42,726 nt of DNA. It comes from CAYTGR01 sp964437445. GTDB lineage: Bacteria > Chloroflexota > Anaerolineae > B4-G1 > SLSP01. The stretch covers positions 1-42,726 of the forward strand of contig CAYTGR010000042.1 in the NCBI GenBank assembly GCA_964437445.1. Direction: 5' to 3'. Shown here piece after piece: positions 39,294 to 42,726 of the stretch (positions are counted from its first letter, which is position 1; each line of letters begins with the position of its first letter). The notes under the pieces are model-generated. The model was given only the letters and a program-made list of their open reading frames with translations, was not told where the DNA came from and searched no databases. A program made the translations under genes and the position numbers.

Positions 39294-40648
39294 GGCACCA
39301 TCCGATGGAGCAAAATCTGCCAGACGCGGCCCAACAGCCGGGGTAGTGCAGTAAACTGGCCGCCAATCAGCTGCTCCCACGGTACTACTCCCATACGGGG
39401 TACATCTTCCAGCGCGTACCGCACCAGCAGCATCCCGTTCCAGGCCACCGCCAGGCCACAGAGTCCCACCAGCCAGGGAAACGGCATACGCCGTTGCAAT
39501 CGGTCGAGCAGTGCAGCCCCTCCCACAGCAAAGGCCGGCACAAAATTGGTGAAAAAACGTTGCCCGAACGCAGCGGCCCCACTCCAGGCACCCCAGGCCG
39601 AAACCATGTAAAGTTGCAAGCCAAAACAGGCCGTGAGCACCCATCCCAGGCGGCGTTCAGACTTGCCCAGCAGCCCCCAACCCAATAATGCCGGTAGCAC
39701 TACCGGGTGCCAGACCAAAAGACCCCGGTTGGTAGAAAAGAGCACTTCCAGTAAATGAGGGTGGAGCCAATCAAAGCCAAGCCCCACCCCTCCGGCATAG
39801 GGATTGAGCACAATCCAGCGCCCGAAGACGATTTTCCAAACCACCAGTTGCGGAAAATAGACTATCCACCAGGCCAGTGAAAAGAACATCGCCTGTCCCA
39901 TTGCCGTCTTAAACACAGCGCTGGAACGTTCGGCGCGCCAGGCCCTGAAAGTATCTATCGCCAGTTCACCCAGCAGTACCAGCACCAGCACGGCATTCTG
40001 CTGGCGGACCAGAGCGCATAGCCCGGCCGCCAGCCCCCGCCACCCCCAAGCCTGCCAAGTCTGCTGCTTACGAGTCCGCTGCCAGGTAAAAAGCAACAGC
40101 GCAAAAGCAAAGGCATCATTGGCGTGCGACATCGCCGGGTGACTATACATGTAGAAAACCAACGGACTGGCCAGCCACAAAGTCACAGTCGCCAGCAAGC
40201 CCAGGCGGGGCGAGAAAAGCCCGGCACAGAGGCGATATGTCAACAGCAGGCCCAGGCCGGCATAAAGAGCACTGCCCAAACTGATAGCCCAGATGTAAGG
40301 GGCAGCGTAGCCATCAGGGATAACCGGTGCACCCAGCGTCTGGGCAACCAGCATCCCACCGTGGGCCGCCAGGAAGAAGGGAGACCAGAGCACCGCCGAG
40401 CCGACCGCCCACTCGTTGTAAGTGTAGCCGGTCACGGTTAGACCGCGCTCGGCGCCGTAGCCATAGTGGGTAAACTCGTCGCCAACGTTGAGGTCGCCAT
40501 CTATCACCGCGCTGCGCAGCCAGGAATAATAAGCCACCGTATCAAAGCCGTGAATCCACGGTTTAAACAGCAGGAGCAACCCCAAGAGCCAGCCTAGCCC
40601 CAGCACCAGCGCGCCACGGGCGAGCGGTCGGTCACGCAACCCCTGCAT
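39290..40648 (-). CDS. Multi-pass membrane protein, GT-C (GT39-like) glycosyltransferase candidate
   Basis: 452 aa with about ten membrane helices. An acidic first extracytoplasmic loop (FKPWIHGFDTVAYYSWLRSAVIDGDLNVGDEF) has the Asp-rich look of GT-C enzymes using polyprenyl-phosphate sugars. YSHPAMSHANDAFAFALLLF and the charged loops between helices fit. The exact family is not certain. It overlaps the GT87 gene by 17 nt and the GT4 gene by 4 nt, so it belongs to the operon. Confidence 0.78.
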   Translation of the reverse strand: MQGLRDRPLARGALVLGLGWLLGLLLLFKPWIHGFDTVAYYSWLRSAVIDGDLNVGDEFTHYGYGAERGLTVTGYTYNEWAVGSAVLWSPFFLAAHGGMLVAQTLGAPVIPDGYAAPYIWAISLGSALYAGLGLLLTYRLCAGLFSPRLGLLATVTLWLASPLVFYMYSHPAMSHANDAFAFALLLFTWQRTRKQQTWQAWGWRGLAAGLCALVRQQNAVLVLVLLGELAIDTFRAWRAERSSAVFKTAMGQAMFFSLAWWIVYFPQLVVWKIVFGRWIVLNPYAGGVGLGFDWLHPHLLEVLFSTNRGLLVWHPVVLPALLGWGLLGKSERRLGWVLTACFGLQLYMVSAWGAWSGAAAFGQRFFTNFVPAFAVGGAALLDRLQRRMPFPWLVGLCGLAVAWNGMLLVRYALEDVPRMGVVPWEQLIGGQFTALPRLLGRVWQILLHRMVP

Positions 40649-41864
40649 GGCCAGGCCTCACACTCCATTTTTCGCGCCAGAGCAACCACGCCAGCAGCCC
40701 CCACACCAGCAGCGCCGTATAGCACGGCATGGAGACCAGCAGCGGATAGGGCTCCAGCTGATGCCAGAACAGGCCGTGGATGTCGGTCACCAGATACCCC
40801 AGGCCGAGCGGGAACAACAGCCAGCGCTGCGCCGGGGTATTCAGCGCGTGTTCCACCAGAATGAAAAAAGGCAACAGCAACAGGACAAACTGGTGATACC
40901 AGGCATAGGGGGTGATCAGGTTGATCGCCACAGTGACGAGAGCGAACTCCAACGGCACCGTGCGGGCCGCATCCCCCCGTGGCCAGCAGAGCGCCACGGT
41001 AGCCGCGATTAACACCCCCACTGAACCCAATGAGATCCACCGGATTGTCCCCGGCGCTAACCGTCCCAACAGCACCCGCGACCAGAAACCATTTAGCGCC
41101 TGATTGGGTCCCATCGGTAAGAGATTGCCGGCCTCCCCCAATTCCAGGAAGTGGCGGAAGTACGATTGCAGCCCGGTCCCGCCCATGAATGCCAGCGAAA
41201 GTCCCAAAAGCAGCCCCAGCGCCAGGACTCCCCACCCCAAGGCCGCCCAGCGCCGCCGCCAGCCCAGATAGCCCAGGTGCGCCAGCGGCACCAGTTTCAA
41301 CAAGGCTCCAATGGTGACGCCCACACCGGCCAGCGCCGGCTGCCCACGCACCAGCCCCCACAGCGCCAGCGTCAGGCTCAACAGCACCAGGCCGTTGATC
41401 TGCCCGGCGTGGAGCGTGGTCAGCGCCGGGACAAAGCCCAACAACAGCGCCCATCCCAGGGAAACTCCCCAGGGCGCCGGCGACAAGCGTCCCAACAGCC
41501 AGGCTGAGAGAATGAAGGCCGCGGCCGTAGCGCCCAACCAGAGTCCAGCCGCCACGCGGGGCGGGAAGAACGTCAACGGCCAGACCACCAGCGCCGTCAG
41601 CGGCGGGTAGCGGTACGGCGGCGCATAATTGGTCATCCCCGATTCTACCCCCACCTGCGTCCACAAGGCTTCATCCGCGCCGTAGATGTCATACCCCTGG
41701 GCAAAGCCATAGGCCGCCACATAGTAAAGGTTGAAGTCCACCGGCTTGTTGCGCGCCACCACATAGCCGCTCCAACCGCCGTACAGGCCAACCAAAGCCA
41801 GGAACAAGCCGCCCCGTACCCAGCCGGTTTGAGCCAGCACCGCTAACCGCGATATCCATTTCAT
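40632..41864 (-). CDS. GT87-family polyprenyl-phosphate-dependent mannosyltransferase-like protein
   Basis: 410 aa, about ten membrane helices. Family features: DFNLYYVAAYGFAQGYDIY after the first helix, YRYPPLTALVVWPLTFFP, HAGQINGLVLLSL, GALLKLVPL and NQALNGFWSRVL. GT87 (DUF2029) enzymes use polyprenyl-phosphomannose or a related donor outside the membrane. It overlaps the upstream GT4 gene by 4 nt (ATGA). It is the second gene of the visible operon. Confidence 0.88.
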   Translation of the reverse strand: MKWISRLAVLAQTGWVRGGLFLALVGLYGGWSGYVVARNKPVDFNLYYVAAYGFAQGYDIYGADEALWTQVGVESGMTNYAPPYRYPPLTALVVWPLTFFPPRVAAGLWLGATAAAFILSAWLLGRLSPAPWGVSLGWALLLGFVPALTTLHAGQINGLVLLSLTLALWGLVRGQPALAGVGVTIGALLKLVPLAHLGYLGWRRRWAALGWGVLALGLLLGLSLAFMGGTGLQSYFRHFLELGEAGNLLPMGPNQALNGFWSRVLLGRLAPGTIRWISLGSVGVLIAATVALCWPRGDAARTVPLEFALVTVAINLITPYAWYHQFVLLLLPFFILVEHALNTPAQRWLLFPLGLGYLVTDIHGLFWHQLEPYPLLVSMPCYTALLVWGLLAWLLWREKWSVRPGHAGVA

Positions 41865-42726
41865 AGCGTGCCTGCTTCCTCCTGAACTGCCAGATAAACC
41901 TGCCGCGTCTGCTCAGCCGTCCGGTGCCACGAAAAGGCCTGGGCCCGCAGCAGACCCCGCTCCCGCAACGCCGCACGCAACCCGGCATCTACCCACACCT
42001 GCCCCAGCGCCTCGGCCACCTGGTTGACATTGGTAGGGTCAAAATAAACCGCCGCCTCCCCGGCCACTTCCGGCAGGCTGGAAGTGTTGGCACAGACCAC
42101 CGGCGTCCCGCAGGCCATAGCCTCCAGCACCGGCAGGCCAAAGCCCTCGTAGAGGCTGGGGAAGACGAAAGCGGTCGCCGCACTGTAGAGGGCGGGCAAG
42201 TCGGCCTCGGGGACAGGTCCCAGCCAGCGAACGGCCTCGCCCAATCCCAGCGCCTCAGCGCGCTGCCGGGCCTCAGGATAGCGCGCGTCCCACGCCCCCG
42301 CCACCACCAGCGTCATCCCGACCTCACCCTTCCCCCCTGGCCCCTCCCCCTTCTTTCTCCCCTCTCCCTTCTCCCCTCTCCCTTCGCCCTTCGCCATTCG
42401 CCATTCGCTATTCGCCATTTGCCATTCGCCCTTCGCTTTTGCCAACGCCTCCACCAGCCGCACCAGATTCTTGTGAGGCTTGTTGCTGCCCAGGTAGAGC
42501 AAGAACTGCTCCGGCAATGCATAGCGGGCGCGGAGAGCCGCAATGGCGGCCGGCGGTTGGGGCGCCAGGGCCGGATCAGCCGCCAGGGGAATCGCGGTGA
42601 CCCGTTCCGCCGGCAGCCGGAACCGCGCCAGCAGATCGCGGCGCGTCGCCTCCGAAATGGTTATGACCCGTCGCGCCGCCCGTAAGGCCAGCCGGGTCGT
42701 CCAGCGAAAGAGCAGGCGCGCGCGGA
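41861..42726 (-). CDS. Glycosyltransferase family 4 with an in-frame repeat insertion (5' end outside window)
   Basis: At least 288 aa, continuing past the window edge. Visible are VITISEATRRDLLARF, the donor-domain start FLLYLGSNKPHKNLVRLVEAL, VRWLGPVPEADLPALY, and PSLYEGFGLPVLEAMACGTPVV. Between LAKAK and TLVVAGAWD lies an unusual Lys/Gly/Glu/Arg-rich stretch of about 35 residues with a seven-residue rhythm (MANSEWR, MAKGEGR, GEKGEGR). It is encoded by a 7-bp tandem word array. Other GT4 proteins, including the one at 24.7-25.8 kb, have only a short loop there. The frame is intact, so a full protein is probably made with a charged surface loop. It is first in the visible glycosyltransferase operon. 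Confidence 0.88.
   Translation of the reverse strand, partial: RARLLFRWTTRLALRAARRVITISEATRRDLLARFRLPAERVTAIPLAADPALAPQPPAAIAALRARYALPEQFLLYLGSNKPHKNLVRLVEALAKAKGEWQMANSEWRMAKGEGRGEKGEGRKKGEGPGGKGEVGMTLVVAGAWDARYPEARQRAEALGLGEAVRWLGPVPEADLPALYSAATAFVFPSLYEGFGLPVLEAMACGTPVVCANTSSLPEVAGEAAVYFDPTNVNQVAEALGQVWVDAGLRAALRERGLLRAQAFSWHRTAEQTRQVYLAVQEEAGTL
42340..42443. repeat. 7-bp tandem word array (TTCGCCA / CTCTCCC) inside a coding region
   Basis: About 14 degenerate units, CTCTCCC and TTCTCCC at the left, then TTCGCCC, TTCGCCA, TTCGCTA, TTTGCCA at the right. Three units make 21 bp, which keeps the frame and gives a seven-residue protein period. Confidence 0.85.

Noticed and set aside
40594..41664. 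356-aa minus-strand frame overlapping the GT87 gene
   Set aside because: Out-of-frame Gly/Ala-rich shadow; the GT87 frame has the family motifs.

Overview
The window looks like a chromosomal segment of a GC-rich, free-living bacterium, most likely a Chloroflexota (Anaerolineae/Caldilineae-like). This placement is inferred from gene content and style, not from a marker gene: PT-rich linkers on exported proteins, a Flp-type pilin, a tungsten-type aldehyde oxidoreductase with its own ferredoxin subunit, a cyclase-ATPase-TPR fusion, GT87/GT4 envelope genes, and abundant short-word repeats between genes.

Layout. 1-0.95 kb: the tail of a Cys-rich exported protein ending inside a repeat, and a 49-residue Flp pilin with promoter and terminator. 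0.95-11.4 kb: housekeeping and signalling genes (mtnA, a ROK fructokinase, tRNA-Arg(CCU), an aldo/keto reductase, a multi-PAS histidine kinase, a response regulator, an FHA membrane protein, a dipeptidase, an MBL hydrolase, an RNase H-like protein) plus a 6S RNA gene at about 9.63-9.81 kb. 11.4-14.6 kb: a 7-bp tandem-word array followed by a minus-strand operon for a four-cluster ferredoxin, an AOR catalytic subunit and a MoaD-like protein. 14.7-20.4 kb: a Xer recombinase that looks leaderless, a DUF4349 lipoprotein, and a 1142-residue cyclase/ATPase/TPR regulator.

20.5-29.3 kb is the most unusual part. A minus-strand transcription unit with a clear promoter at 29.2 kb runs through lgt-like, site-2-protease-like, unknown 468-aa protein, GT4, two paralogous CY-repeat proteins, and a radical SAM/SPASM enzyme. 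A subtilisin-like protease with 15 WAGG heptads follows, under its own palindrome-controlled promoter. The two CY-repeat proteins share conserved N- and C-terminal segments around variable Cys-Tyr motifs. They sit 3-18 nt apart from each other and from a maturase with a complete seven-cysteine SPASM signature. I read this as a candidate new ribosomally made, post-translationally modified, probably surface-exposed polypeptide system.

29.2-42.7 kb: tRNA-Leu(CAA), an ECF sigma/anti-sigma pair, a NUDIX hydrolase, an exported polysaccharide deacetylase, a self-contained Fic-wHTH gene with an operator-like palindrome, a HerA-like ATPase overlapping a dual-specificity phosphatase, a phospholipase-D-like lipoprotein overlapping a PDZ membrane protein, and a four-gene overlapping envelope glycosyltransferase operon cut by the window edge.

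A second theme is repeats shaping gene ends. Inverted-repeat elements, REP-like hairpins and 7/8-bp word arrays touch or supply the 3' ends of at least four genes, and one array is inserted in frame within a glycosyltransferase. Several promoters share a TTGNNN, 16-nt spacer, TAnanT layout.
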